Source: Opitutus sp. GAS368 (lineage in GTDB: Bacteria > Verrucomicrobiota > Verrucomicrobiia > Opitutales > Opitutaceae). From it: a stretch of DNA of 64,000 bases. Below, in pieces: positions 8,606 through 17,236 of this stretch (positions are counted from its first letter, which is position 1; every line of letters begins with the position of its first letter). The position numbers were made by a program, and so were the translations under genes. The notes beneath the pieces were generated by a model. That model did no database searches. It was not told where the DNA came from and saw only the letters and a list, made by a program, of their open reading frames with translations. Location: the NCBI RefSeq assembly GCF_900104925.1, contig NZ_LT629735.1, positions 308,291-372,290 of the forward strand, written 5' to 3'.

Positions 8606-8630
8606 CCCCAAGACGCCCCATTTCTCCCCA
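8606..8630 (-). promoter_or_regulatory. MraZ operator: three TGGGG repeats
   Basis: On the minus strand TGGGG occurs three times with exactly 5 bases between copies (8626-8630, 8616-8620, 8606-8610), a 10-bp period. Known MraZ binding sites are TGGGN repeats with 5-bp spacers placed between promoter and mraZ. The last repeat ends 23 bases before the mraZ start. Autoregulation of the operon is inferred from this match. Confidence 0.88.
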
Positions 8631-8645
8631 TTTACCTCCCTGCAA

Positions 8646-8690
8646 GCAAGTAAAAACCAGCCTAGAAATGTCAAAATTTGTTCACAAATT
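8646..8690 (-). promoter_or_regulatory. Probable mraZ operon promoter with upstream palindrome
   Basis: A consensus -35 TTGACA (8669-8674, minus strand) lies in an A+T-rich patch upstream of the MraZ boxes. The matching -10 is poor (TACTTG at a 16-bp spacer). Just upstream, 8675-8690 is an inverted repeat with 7-bp arms and a 2-base centre (AATTTGT TC ACAAATT), a possible operator for a second regulator. Confidence 0.5.
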
Positions 8691-8952
8691 GCTACCAAGC
8701 CGGAAGCAACCAAAGTGTCAGATTCCAGGGGTCACCCCGATTGGATGAAGTCATGCCGACGGGAAGAAACACGCCGATCACGTTGGCCTTGCCGCCTGAA
8801 TCGCTTCCGAAGCGATCTGCATGAACTCGGCCCGATGAGTTTACCGCTCTACCGCCTGGGCAATTTGCAGGATCGAGGGGCTGTTGCCCGGGATTGTGTA
8901 AGTTCCCGGCCAAAGACCAGGATCAGCCTGAACAAGCCAGACCGACAGTATC
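8691..8952. other. Intergenic stretch without a supported gene
   Basis: No frame here has convincing codon use or start context. The only structure I see is an inverted repeat at 8800-8816 with 8-bp arms (ATCGCTTC C GAAGCGAT). It lies 137 bases beyond the end of the DUF2252 gene and has no T-tract. Confidence 0.5.
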
Positions 8953-10101
8953 TCAGACAGTGGTTTTTCTCTTCGTGGCGTACCTGCGAAAATCCATAAA
9001 CTGCCGCTTCTGTTGGAGCGCCATTTGCCGGGCGGCTTCTTGCAACCGCCGCGCATGCGAACCCGTCAGCGTCCGGGCATAGCCCATCAGGTCTCCGATC
9101 GGCGCACTGCCGTTCCAACCTCCGCTCCGCAGATGCGCGGAAGCGATCAACCCCGCCCATTGGTCGGCAAAGTCATCGTAGTCGGCGGCGGTGAGCATGC
9201 CAAGGTCGAGCCGGTCCTCGACCGGCTGCAGTTCACGCAGGAGGTAGGCAACCGGTTGCGTCCGGGTCCATCCGAGGTGGGCCACCGGCACATACTGCAT
9301 GAAGTTCTGCACGGTTGCGACCCGCTCCGCCTCGTTCTCCCACCGGGGCTGACGCACCTTGAGCCACTGGCGGGGGGCGTCAGGCACCGCCTGTTTCATG
9401 TCCATCAGGCTCGGAAGTCTCTTGCCTCTCACCAAGACGACGAACCGCTCCACGCCCAGGCTCCCGTTGCCGGCGATCCGGCCGCAGATGTCCTCGATCC
9501 GATAGAAGCCGGGGTCCGGCTGCCGGCGGGCCCACGCTTGAAAAATCTGTCGCACGCGTCGCCTGGTGGCGGCGTCGATGGCGTAGGTCCGGCCTTCCTT
9601 GATCCTCAGTTTACCCCGGATGAGTCGGGGCGCGAGAAACTCCTTCCGCCGGCGCACCTGCACATTCGCGAGCAGGGTGGCGATGGGGCCGCGCGCCACC
9701 TCCGGTTCGATGTGCTGCGGCTTTCCCGTCAACAATCGTTCCCGGTATGCGGCCAGAAACCGGCGGGCCCGCGCCGGCTGGCCGAGCAGATACAACCCGG
9801 TCAGGGCCCGGCCGATCTCCCAGTGCACCGGGGCAAGGCAGGCCTCGTCGAAATCGTTGAGATCAAAGTAGGGAACGCGGTTGTCTCCCTTGTAACTCCC
9901 GACATTTTCCAAGTGGGCATCGCCGCAGATCCACACCGCCGGGGCAGCCGGGAGTTTCCGGCGGGCCCAGCCCTCGTAGAACAGCGGGGCGGTGCCGCGA
10001 AAAAAAGCGAAAGGGCTTTCCCGGATCTTGTCCCACTTGAGCGCCAGCAGCCGGGGGTTCCGGCCGCGATGATAGGCCAGGATGAAGTCGACCGTGTTCA
10101 T
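8953..10101 (-). CDS. DUF2252 family protein
   Basis: The 382-residue protein matches the DUF2252 pattern: an early FFRGTAPLFYEGW segment, then ICGDAHLENVGSYKG and YFDLNDFDEACLAPVHWEIGR. The GDxHxxN and DxND arrangement resembles the catalytic loops of kinase/phosphotransferase folds such as aminoglycoside phosphotransferases. That relationship is an inference and no substrate is known. I chose ATG 10101, 7 bases after the upstream gene ends; an earlier ATG at 10167 would overlap that gene by 59 bases. The C-terminus is basic (RRYATKRKTTV). Confidence 0.85.
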   Translation of the reverse strand: MNTVDFILAYHRGRNPRLLALKWDKIRESPFAFFRGTAPLFYEGWARRKLPAAPAVWICGDAHLENVGSYKGDNRVPYFDLNDFDEACLAPVHWEIGRALTGLYLLGQPARARRFLAAYRERLLTGKPQHIEPEVARGPIATLLANVQVRRRKEFLAPRLIRGKLRIKEGRTYAIDAATRRRVRQIFQAWARRQPDPGFYRIEDICGRIAGNGSLGVERFVVLVRGKRLPSLMDMKQAVPDAPRQWLKVRQPRWENEAERVATVQNFMQYVPVAHLGWTRTQPVAYLLRELQPVEDRLDLGMLTAADYDDFADQWAGLIASAHLRSGGWNGSAPIGDLMGYARTLTGSHARRLQEAARQMALQQKRQFMDFRRYATKRKTTV

Positions 10102-10108
10102 GCCCGGT

Positions 10109-10591
10109 TCAGCCCTGCCCCGAGGACGGGCCCGTCTTTTTGCCGATGTCGATAAAGACGAAGTCAATGAAGCTGACTTTCAGCGACCGGACGCTGGCCG
10201 CGAGGACCTGGAATTTCTTTTCCTCGATCTCCCTTAACACCGGGGTCGCATGGTCCGGCGTGTCGGGATTCTTCGCCAGTTTCTCATGCTTCCGGCGCTG
10301 GTGGTCCAGTTTCCGCGTGATGTGCACCACCTCGTCGATTTTCGAGGCCCGGGCGATCCGCCCCCAGGCGATCTCATGGATCAACTCCTCGGCGTTGCGC
10401 AGGTCTTTGACCACATCCATGCACAGGTCGGCGCCGGGCTGCTCGTGGTCGATACTCTCGATGTAGCGGGCGGCGAGTTCAATCTTGGCGTTGTTGATCC
10501 GCCGCTGACGCTCGGTAATGATTACAACTGTCGCCAGGGTGGCGATCAAGGTGGAGAGCGTCCGGAGGACAAGATCGGAGACTGCGTTCAT
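10109..10591 (-). CDS. Small membrane-anchored protein, function unknown
   Basis: This 160-residue protein begins MNAVSDLVLRTLSTLIATLATVV, a single N-terminal membrane helix (about 7-25). A mostly helical, charged cytoplasmic part follows (NNAKIELAARYIESIDHEQ, then HITRKLDHQRRKHEKLAKN). I recognise no family. It lies 7 bases upstream of the DUF2252 gene, so the two are probably co-transcribed and may act together. ATG 10591 was chosen over an upstream in-frame ATG because the membrane helix then sits at the N-terminus. Confidence 0.75.
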   Translation of the reverse strand: MNAVSDLVLRTLSTLIATLATVVIITERQRRINNAKIELAARYIESIDHEQPGADLCMDVVKDLRNAEELIHEIAWGRIARASKIDEVVHITRKLDHQRRKHEKLAKNPDTPDHATPVLREIEEKKFQVLAASVRSLKVSFIDFVFIDIGKKTGPSSGQG

Positions 10592-10865
10592 GCGTGGGAA
10601 TTGCGCGGTCGCGCCGGTTGGCGGAAAATAAGGCCGGGCGGTTTCCGAAGACGAGCCTGAAGCGCCCGGGCCCGCTGTATTTGGACATGGCTGTAAACCC
10701 GCCGGCACAAGTTTTGTGCGCATCCTCCAAATTCGCCGGCATGAGCTCCGCTCGCTGTCGGCATAAGCAGTTCAATTTACACCTCAAAACGGCCCTCCCT
10801 GTCGGGTTGAGTTGTGATTTCTTGCATGAACCACCCCTGGGGACCCCTTCCCTTGCCCACCGACC

Positions 10866-12428
10866 TCAGGCCTGCTCGTCGCCCGTCACGAAATGGCAAC
10901 CCTTGCTGATGGGATTCAGCGCCGCGGCGTGGACAACCAGCAAGGCGGTCTGCACGGCGTTGCGCAGCTCGATCAACTCGGCGGACGGACGGCAGTCGCG
11001 GTAGAACGCCTGGATGTCCTCGCGCAGCTCCAAAAGGATGCGCCGCGCCCGGGCCAGCCGGCGTGGCGAGCGGATGATGCCGGCGTAATTCCACATCGTC
11101 GTCCGGATCTGGTGCAGGTCCTGCCGCACGAGCATCGGGTCCGCCGCCTTCGCCGGGCTCGTCCAGTCCTTGGGCACCGGCAAATGAAACTGTCCCGCCG
11201 ACAATTCCGCTCCGTCGGCCGCCGCCGTCGCCTTGGCGCCGACCAGGCACTCGAGCAGCGACGTGCTGGCGAGACGGTTGGCCCCGTGGAGCCCGGTGCA
11301 GGCGGTCTCGCCGATGGCGTTCAGGTGGCGGACATTGGTGCGGCCCTGCAGGTCCGCGTGCACCCCGCCGCAGGAGAAATGCGCCGCCGGCACGACCGGG
11401 ATGCGCTCGCGCGTGATGTCCACCCCGCCCGCCAGACACCGCTGATAAATCCCCGGGAAACGTTCGCGGATGAAATCCGGTTTCAGCGCGGCGAGATCAA
11501 GATAAACGCACGCCTCGCCGGTGGTGGCGAGATGCTGCTTGATGGCGCGGGCCACCACGTCGCGGGGCGCGAGCGAGCCGAGCGGATGAAGGCCATCCAT
11601 GAACCGCCGGCCTGCCGCGTCGACGAGCACGGCTCCTTCCCCGCGCAGCGCCTCGGTGATGAGGAACGGCGCCGCGCCGGGCGCGCTGAACACCGTCGGG
11701 TGAAACTGCACGTATTCGAGATCCATGAGCCGTGCACCGACGCGGTAGGCCATTGCCACGCCGTGCCCGACGCTGCCGGGCTGGTTGGTAGTATGCAGGA
11801 AAATCCCGCCCAGACCACCGGTCGCGAGCACGGTCTTCTTCGCCACGAACGCAACCACCTCGCCGGTCGCCGTGTCGAGCGCGTAGCAACCGAAACAGGT
11901 CAGCGGCTCGTAGCGGTCGCGCGCCTCGCTCGAATTGTGCGAGAGGGTCAGCAGGTCGATGGCCGCGAAGCCGCTGCGGCGCGTGATGCCGGGCGTCGTG
12001 TCCACTTTTCGCACCAGGGCGTCGAGGATCGCGTGGCCGGTGGCATCCTTCGCGTGGATGATGCGGCGCGCGGTGTGCCCGCCCTCGCGCGCCAGGTCGA
12101 GCCGGCCGGCGGCGTCGCGATCGAACTCCACATGCAGCTCGTCGAGCAGCAGCTCCTTCACCGCGGCCGGACCGTCGCGCACGAGTTGTTCGATCGCCGC
12201 GGCGTTCGCCGTCCCGTCGCTGGCCTCGAGGATATCCTTGGCCAGCTGGGCCGGATCGGGACTCGTATCGTAGATGATGCCGCCCTGCGCCCAGTCGCTG
12301 TTGGCCCGCAGCGGCTCGCCGAGCGAAAGCAACTCCACCTTGAACCCGCCGCGGGCGGCATGCCACGCATACGCGGACCCCGCGAGACCGGCGCCGAGGA
12401 CGAGGCAGTCAGTGTGGATCGTTTTCAT
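10866..12428 (-). CDS. nadB: L-aspartate oxidase NadB
   Basis: NadB oxidises L-aspartate to iminoaspartate, the first step of de novo NAD synthesis, using FAD. The protein has 520 residues. The N-terminal dinucleotide fold reads VLGAGLAGSAYAWHAA. The FAD/substrate segments NSDWAQGGI, ATGGLGGIF, QFHPTV, HFSCGGVHAD and GLHGANRLASTSLLECLV follow in order, with a helical C-terminal domain. It is the last gene of the panB-nadB array and is separated from nadC by 159 bases holding an inverted repeat. Confidence 0.96.
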   Translation of the reverse strand: MKTIHTDCLVLGAGLAGSAYAWHAARGGFKVELLSLGEPLRANSDWAQGGIIYDTSPDPAQLAKDILEASDGTANAAAIEQLVRDGPAAVKELLLDELHVEFDRDAAGRLDLAREGGHTARRIIHAKDATGHAILDALVRKVDTTPGITRRSGFAAIDLLTLSHNSSEARDRYEPLTCFGCYALDTATGEVVAFVAKKTVLATGGLGGIFLHTTNQPGSVGHGVAMAYRVGARLMDLEYVQFHPTVFSAPGAAPFLITEALRGEGAVLVDAAGRRFMDGLHPLGSLAPRDVVARAIKQHLATTGEACVYLDLAALKPDFIRERFPGIYQRCLAGGVDITRERIPVVPAAHFSCGGVHADLQGRTNVRHLNAIGETACTGLHGANRLASTSLLECLVGAKATAAADGAELSAGQFHLPVPKDWTSPAKAADPMLVRQDLHQIRTTMWNYAGIIRSPRRLARARRILLELREDIQAFYRDCRPSAELIELRNAVQTALLVVHAAALNPISKGCHFVTGDEQA

Positions 12429-12465
12429 GCCGGGAAATCAGCGGAACCAAACCAAGGCATTGGTA

Positions 12466-12576
12466 GCCGCAAAAAGGCACAAAGATATCCGTCGGCAAAC
12501 GAAGCTCCCGATGCGCCTATGGGCGCGCGGTGATTTCTCACTGGCATGACAAAGTCCCTTTGTGCCTTTTTGTGGC
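12466..12576. repeat. Inverted-repeat element inside the nad operon
   Basis: Two 19-base arms (12466-12484 and 12558-12576), with core AAAAAGGCACAAAG, match as inverted copies at 18 of 19 positions around a 73-bp centre. The element fills most of the only sizeable gap in the seven-gene cofactor operon, between nadC and nadB. In RNA it could fold and weaken read-through into nadB. It looks like a small non-coding mobile repeat. Confidence 0.7.
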
Positions 12577-12587
12577 CATAAATCTTC

Positions 12588-13421
12588 TTACTTCAGGACC
12601 GTCAGGCTCAGGTCGACGGCCACCGCCGAGTGCGTAAGCGCCCCGATGCTGATGACATCGACGCCGGGAATGGCGTAATCGTGGAGCGTCTCGAAGCGAA
12701 CCCCGCCCGAGACCTCGATGGTCGCGCGGCCGGCAATCAGGCCCACCGCCCGGTGCACCTCGGCCGGCGTCATGTTGTCGAGCAGGATGGCCCCGGCCCC
12801 CGCCCGGCAGGCTTGGCTGACCTGGCCGAGGGTCGCGGCCTCGACCTCGATCTTGGCGGTGTGCGGGGCGGCGGCCTGTGCCAGGCGCACGGCCCGGGTG
12901 AGCGAGCCGGCGGCGGCGGTGTGATTGTCCTTGATCAGCACGTGCTCGCCAAGCGACGAGCGGTGGTTGAAACAGCCACCGCAGCGCACGGCGTATTTCT
13001 CGAGCGCCCGGTAACCGGGCGTGGTCTTGCGCGTATCGACGATACGGACACCCGTGCCGCGCACGGCGTCGGCAAAACGCCGGGCCTGCGTCGCGATGCC
13101 GCTCAGCCGCTGCAGGAAATTGAGCGCGGTGCGCTCGGCCGTGAGCAGCGCCACCGTCGGTCCCTCCACCCGCAGGACGGCCCGGCCCCGGGGCACGCGG
13201 TCGCCGTCCGCCGCCAGCAGCTTCACCTTCAGGCCCGGGTCGACGCGCGTGAAGACCGCCGCGGCCACCTCGAGTCCGCAGATGACCAGATCCTGCTTGG
13301 CGTCGATGACGGCACGGCTGCGGTGCTTCGCCGGGAAGATGGCGCGGCTGGTCAGGTCGCCGAGGCCGGCGTCCTCCTCAAGCGCGAGGTCGATCAAATG
13401 GGCGGTGCGAACGTCGTTCAT
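12588..13421 (-). CDS. nadC: Nicotinate-nucleotide pyrophosphorylase (carboxylating) NadC
   Basis: NadC (quinolinate phosphoribosyltransferase) turns quinolinate and PRPP into nicotinate mononucleotide. The 277-residue protein has the family landmarks EEDAGLGDLTS, ERTALNFLQRLSGIAT, DTRKTTPGYRALEKYAVRCGG, HRSSLGEHVLIKDNH and the C-terminal EVSGGV. It begins 5 bases after nadA ends, so NAD ring formation and its ribosylation are encoded together. Confidence 0.97.
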   Translation of the reverse strand: MNDVRTAHLIDLALEEDAGLGDLTSRAIFPAKHRSRAVIDAKQDLVICGLEVAAAVFTRVDPGLKVKLLAADGDRVPRGRAVLRVEGPTVALLTAERTALNFLQRLSGIATQARRFADAVRGTGVRIVDTRKTTPGYRALEKYAVRCGGCFNHRSSLGEHVLIKDNHTAAAGSLTRAVRLAQAAAPHTAKIEVEAATLGQVSQACRAGAGAILLDNMTPAEVHRAVGLIAGRATIEVSGGVRFETLHDYAIPGVDVISIGALTHSAVAVDLSLTVLK

Positions 13422-13426
13422 CGGAT

Positions 13427-14497
13427 TCAGTTTTTGGGCGTGAGCTCGAACATGCGCTCGATGCTGCGGGCGGCGCGGCGGCGCAGGTTCTCATCGAGCG
13501 TGATGATCTGGTCGGGCCGCGGGGCGGTCATGACCTGGAGCACCTTCTCGAGGGAGTTAAGTTTCATGTAGGGACAGAGGCGGCAGCCGCCGATGAAACG
13601 CTTCTCCGGGGTCTCCACCTGCAGGCGGCCGACGAGGCCGCACTCGGTCAGCATGAGGAAATACGGTGCCGGTGTGTTCTTCACATATTTCATCATCGCT
13701 CCGGTGCTGCCGACGAAATCCGCGGCGGCGGCCACCTCGGCGGTGCACTCGGGGTGCGCGACAACCTTGAGCCCGGGAAAACGGGCGCGCGCCGCGGTGA
13801 CGTCCGCCGCGGTGAACTGGTCGTGCACGATGCAGGTGCCATCGGACGAGACGATCTCCTTGTCGACGCCGCGGCGCTTCAGCTCGGCCCGGACGTTGTC
13901 GGCCATCAGCCGGTCGGGCACGAAAAGGATGCGCTTCTCCGGCAATCCAGCGACGATGTCATAGACATTGCCCGAGGTGACGCAGACGTCCGACTCGGCC
14001 TTCACCTCGGCGGTGCTGTTGATGTAACAGACCACGGCGGCGTCCGGATAGAGCGCCTTGAGGCGGCGCACCCCCTCGCCCGTGATCGAGTCGGCCAACG
14101 AGCAGCCGGAGCCCCGGTCGGGCACCACGACGGTGGCTTGGGGCGAAAGGATCTTCGCCGTCTCGGCCATGAAAACGACCCCCGCAAAAACGATCTTTTT
14201 CGCCCGCGAATCGCGCGCCTGCTGGCTGAGGAAGTAGGAGTCACCCTTGAAGTCACCCACCCCGTAGATGATCTCCGGCTCGACATAAGAATGCGTGAGG
14301 ATGACGGCGTCCTGCTCCCGCTTGAGCCGGTTGATCTCAAGCGTGAGCGGGGCGAGGCGCCGGCAGTCCTCGTAGTTCCACTGGCGGCCCGGTTCGCAAT
14401 CGACATGCAGCAGCGCCCGGAAGAGCCGGTCGGCTTCCGCGTCAATCGCGGTGGATACAAGCTTACTCACCGGCAGTTTGGTTGAGGGTGTGGGCAT
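13427..14497 (-). CDS. nadA: Quinolinate synthase NadA
   Basis: NadA condenses iminoaspartate with dihydroxyacetone phosphate to quinolinate, using a [4Fe-4S] cluster. Cluster ligands are visible in GSGCSLADS, HPECTAEV and GGCRLCPYMKLN. Other motifs are ILTHSYVEPEI, VVFMAETAKIL and STGAMMKYV. Starting at MPTPSTKLP gives 356 residues and a 35-base overlap with coaX. The frame is open further upstream, but only over coaX coding sequence. Confidence 0.96.
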   Translation of the reverse strand: MPTPSTKLPVSKLVSTAIDAEADRLFRALLHVDCEPGRQWNYEDCRRLAPLTLEINRLKREQDAVILTHSYVEPEIIYGVGDFKGDSYFLSQQARDSRAKKIVFAGVVFMAETAKILSPQATVVVPDRGSGCSLADSITGEGVRRLKALYPDAAVVCYINSTAEVKAESDVCVTSGNVYDIVAGLPEKRILFVPDRLMADNVRAELKRRGVDKEIVSSDGTCIVHDQFTAADVTAARARFPGLKVVAHPECTAEVAAAADFVGSTGAMMKYVKNTPAPYFLMLTECGLVGRLQVETPEKRFIGGCRLCPYMKLNSLEKVLQVMTAPRPDQIITLDENLRRRAARSIERMFELTPKN

Positions 14498-15245
14498 GGC
14501 GGAGTCCGTAAAGCACGAGTTCGGGGACGACCTCGTCAAAGAGATTTTCCGACAAAAACATCCGGGCAAAACCACCCGTCCCGATTACCTGCGGCTGCCG
14601 GCCGTTGAAGGCCTCGATGGACACAAGCGAGATCAGGTGCCGCACCGCGCCCACGTGGCCGTGGAAGAGGCCCGACTGGATGCTCTCCACCGAAGAGCGG
14701 CCAAGCGCCACCTCCGGCCGGGCGATCTCGACCCGCGGCAACTTGGCCGTGTGGCTGGCCAGCGTCTCCGCCGAGACGCCCACGCCCGGCAGGATGGCGC
14801 CGCCGAGGTAGTCGCCGGTCGCGGTGATGACCTCGATGGTGGTCGCGGTGCCCAGGTCCACCACGAGCAGGTCCCGCGCGGGATGCCGCTGCACCGCGGC
14901 GATGGCGTTGGCGATCCGGTCCGCACCGACCTCGAGCGGGTTGCGGTATTTGATTTTGAGACCGGTCTTCACCCCCGCCTGCAGGATGAAGGGCTCGCAG
15001 CGGAAATATTTCTCGGCGGCCCCGCGCAGGCTGTAGAGCGCGGCGGGCACCACGGAACAGATCGCCACGCTCGTCACCTTCCGCGGATCGATGCCGTTCT
15101 CGCGCAGCACGGCGGTGAAGAAGATGCCCAGCTCGTCGGTCGTGCCGAGCGGCGAGGTGGACTTGCGGAACTGGACGAGCAGCGTGTCACCGTCGAACAC
15201 GCCGCCGTGGATCTGGGTGTTGCCGACATCAAGACAGAGCAGCAT
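14463..15245 (-). CDS. coaX: Type III pantothenate kinase CoaX
   Basis: CoaX phosphorylates pantothenate in the first step of CoA synthesis. The 260-residue protein begins LLCLDVGNTQIHGGVFDG, the ATP-binding DxGNT motif of the ASKHA fold. ICSVVPA, GADRIANAIAA, VDLGTATTIEVI and GAILPGVG also match. It overlaps coaBC by 17 bases and nadA by 35, so translation is probably coupled. No CoaA or CoaW type kinase is seen in the window. Confidence 0.95.
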   Translation of the reverse strand: MLLCLDVGNTQIHGGVFDGDTLLVQFRKSTSPLGTTDELGIFFTAVLRENGIDPRKVTSVAICSVVPAALYSLRGAAEKYFRCEPFILQAGVKTGLKIKYRNPLEVGADRIANAIAAVQRHPARDLLVVDLGTATTIEVITATGDYLGGAILPGVGVSAETLASHTAKLPRVEIARPEVALGRSSVESIQSGLFHGHVGAVRHLISLVSIEAFNGRQPQVIGTGGFARMFLSENLFDEVVPELVLYGLRHAHTLNQTAGE

Positions 15246-16491
15246 GCAGGGGTTGGGCTGAGGTTGAGGGGAGCAGGAAAGTCGTCATGAGCCGCTGTTC
15301 CAGCAACTCCGCGAGTTCGCGTCGCGTCGCGCAGCGCACGACCGGGCCGCCACCCGGCCCGTGCAACTGCGCCGGAAATTCCGCGCCGTCCGCCCGCTCC
15401 GACAGGTCGTTGTGCACGACCCAGTCCGCGCCGGAATGGCCGAACAACGTCCGCACCGCCTCATGGGCGGCGGCGGCCGTCGCGCCATTCGTCAGCTTGA
15501 AGGCGACGACCTGCAGCACGGGGTTGCGGCTGCGCGCCCGCAGCGAGTCCACCAGCTTGGGATTGGGCCGCAAACGCAGCGCGACCGGCGCGCCGCCGGA
15601 CTCGAGCTTGGCCGCGCCGGGCGGGCCGGCCCGGTCGCCAACGACCACGGCCTCGATGCCGAAATCGCCCACTGCCGCCGCATGAATGATGGCGTCAAAA
15701 CGTTCCTGACCCAACAGCCTGGTCAGCGCGGCGTCGAGTTCGGCAAAGGTGAGGAACGTCTCCTCGCGACAACCCGGTGCGGCCGCGGCGCTCCGCGCCC
15801 GCAGGAGAACCACGTCATGCCCTCGCCCGGAGAAATAATCGGCCAGGCCCGCGCCGGTGCGGCCGGTGCTGGTGTTGGTAAGCACGCGCACACCGTCGAT
15901 CGGTTCGGCGGTGCCGCCGCTCGTGATGAGCACGCGCAGCCGTCGCGCGGGGCGGGCCAGCGCGGCCTCCACCACCGCGATGATGTCCGCCGGCTCGGCG
16001 AGCCGGCCCTCGCCGGTCTCACCGCAGGCGGTGCGCCCCTCCCCGACCGGCAGGAAGCGCACGCCCCACTCGCGCAGTTTTTCCGCCGCTGCCTGCGTCG
16101 CGGGATGCGCCCACATGGCGGGATTCATCGCCGGCGCGACGAGCCACGGCTTCTTCCGGTCATGGGCGAGGAACAACGCCCCGGTCAGGTCGTCGGCCAG
16201 GCCCGCGGCCAGGCGGTTGATTGTGTTGGCGGTGGCCGGACACACCAGCACCGCATCCGCCCAGCGGGTGAGATTGATGTGCTCCAGTGCGGCGCCGGGA
16301 GCGAACAGATCGGTCAGCACCGGCGTGCCCGTCAGGCCTTCCAGCGTGGCGGGGCCGATGAACCTGAGCGCGGACTCCGTGGCCACGGTGCGCACTCGGT
16401 GCCCGCGTTGCACCAGCTGCGAGACCGCCTCGCAGGCCTTGTAGCCGGCAATGGAGCCCGTGAGGACGAAGAGGAGGTTAGAGCCGGACAT
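15229..16491 (-). CDS. coaBC: Phosphopantothenoylcysteine decarboxylase/synthetase CoaBC
   Basis: The bifunctional flavoprotein joins cysteine to 4'-phosphopantothenate (CoaB) and decarboxylates the product (CoaC). The CoaC half shows LTGSIAGYKA, the catalytic His in EHINLTRWADAVLVCPATAN, APAMNPAMW and the flexible-loop Cys in GRTACGETGEGRLAEP. The CoaB half starts near RRLRVLITSGGTAEPIDGVR, with STGRTGAGLADYF, HAAAVGDF and a degenerate LRPNPKLVDSL region. Length is 420 residues from MSGSNLLFVL. It overlaps panC by 14 bases. Confidence 0.95.
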   Translation of the reverse strand: MSGSNLLFVLTGSIAGYKACEAVSQLVQRGHRVRTVATESALRFIGPATLEGLTGTPVLTDLFAPGAALEHINLTRWADAVLVCPATANTINRLAAGLADDLTGALFLAHDRKKPWLVAPAMNPAMWAHPATQAAAEKLREWGVRFLPVGEGRTACGETGEGRLAEPADIIAVVEAALARPARRLRVLITSGGTAEPIDGVRVLTNTSTGRTGAGLADYFSGRGHDVVLLRARSAAAAPGCREETFLTFAELDAALTRLLGQERFDAIIHAAAVGDFGIEAVVVGDRAGPPGAAKLESGGAPVALRLRPNPKLVDSLRARSRNPVLQVVAFKLTNGATAAAAHEAVRTLFGHSGADWVVHNDLSERADGAEFPAQLHGPGGGPVVRCATRRELAELLEQRLMTTFLLPSTSAQPLHAALS

Positions 16492-17236
16492 TGTCGATGA
16501 GGCGGACCCCTTCCACCCGCACGGCGCCCAGGCGCACACCCGCGTCGTCGGCCACGTAGTCCACCTCGAAGCCCTCAGCCCGCAGGTGCTCGGCCGCGCG
16601 GTCGGCGGCCGGCGATTCCCGAAGGATTTCCGGAAACGCGGCCGCATGGATCCGACCGGCGGGCGACAGCCGGGCGTTGCGCGAACTGAGCGCCAGCCCG
16701 TCGGCGGCCCGCACGGTCGGGCAGGCCACGATCTCCCCCGGCAGGAACAGCGCCTCGGCCATGCCGCGCACGAGCTGGAGCTGCTGCCAGTCCTTTTCCC
16801 CAAAATAGGACCGGTCCGGCCGAACCAGGTTGAGCAGCTTCAGCACGACGGTGAGCACGCCGTCGAAATGCCCCGGTCGGTGCGCCCCCTCCCAACGGCG
16901 GCTGAGTTCGCCCTCGGTCACCCGGTAGCGGTAATCGTCCGGGTAGAGCTCGGCCGCCGGCGGCGCCAGCACGTCGTCGACCAGGCCCCCGGCCAGCGCC
17001 ACGTCGGCCGCGAGCGTGCGCGGGTAGCGCGCGAGGTCGGCCGGGTCGTTGAACTGCGTCGGGTTCACAAAAATGCTCAGCACCACGCGGTCGTTCTCGG
17101 CCCGGGCGCGTTCCAGCAGCGCGCGATGCCCGGCGTGCAACGCCCCCATGGTCGGAACGAAGCCGACGGTGCGCCCGGCAAAATCTTGGCCGGCGCGCGC
17201 CTGCCGCCATTCGGTCAGGGAGTGATACACCTTCAT
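16478..17236 (-). CDS. panC: Pantothenate synthetase PanC
   Basis: PanC ligates pantoate and beta-alanine. The 252-residue protein has the adenylate-forming HIGH-type motif PTMGALHAGHRALLERAR, then FVNPTQFNDPADLARYPR, HRPGHFDGVLTVVLKLLN, FGEKDWQQLQL and DGLALSSRNARLSP. Its ATG overlaps the panB stop in an ATGA junction, a typical coupled arrangement. It is slightly shorter than E. coli PanC (283 residues), mainly at the C-terminus. Confidence 0.96.
   Translation of the reverse strand: MKVYHSLTEWRQARAGQDFAGRTVGFVPTMGALHAGHRALLERARAENDRVVLSIFVNPTQFNDPADLARYPRTLAADVALAGGLVDDVLAPPAAELYPDDYRYRVTEGELSRRWEGAHRPGHFDGVLTVVLKLLNLVRPDRSYFGEKDWQQLQLVRGMAEALFLPGEIVACPTVRAADGLALSSRNARLSPAGRIHAAAFPEILRESPAADRAAEHLRAEGFEVDYVADDAGVRLGAVRVEGVRLIDNVRL

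Noticed and set aside
8692..8913. 73-codon minus-strand frame upstream of mraZ
   Set aside because: It runs into the promoter region, has mixed codon use and no conserved motif.
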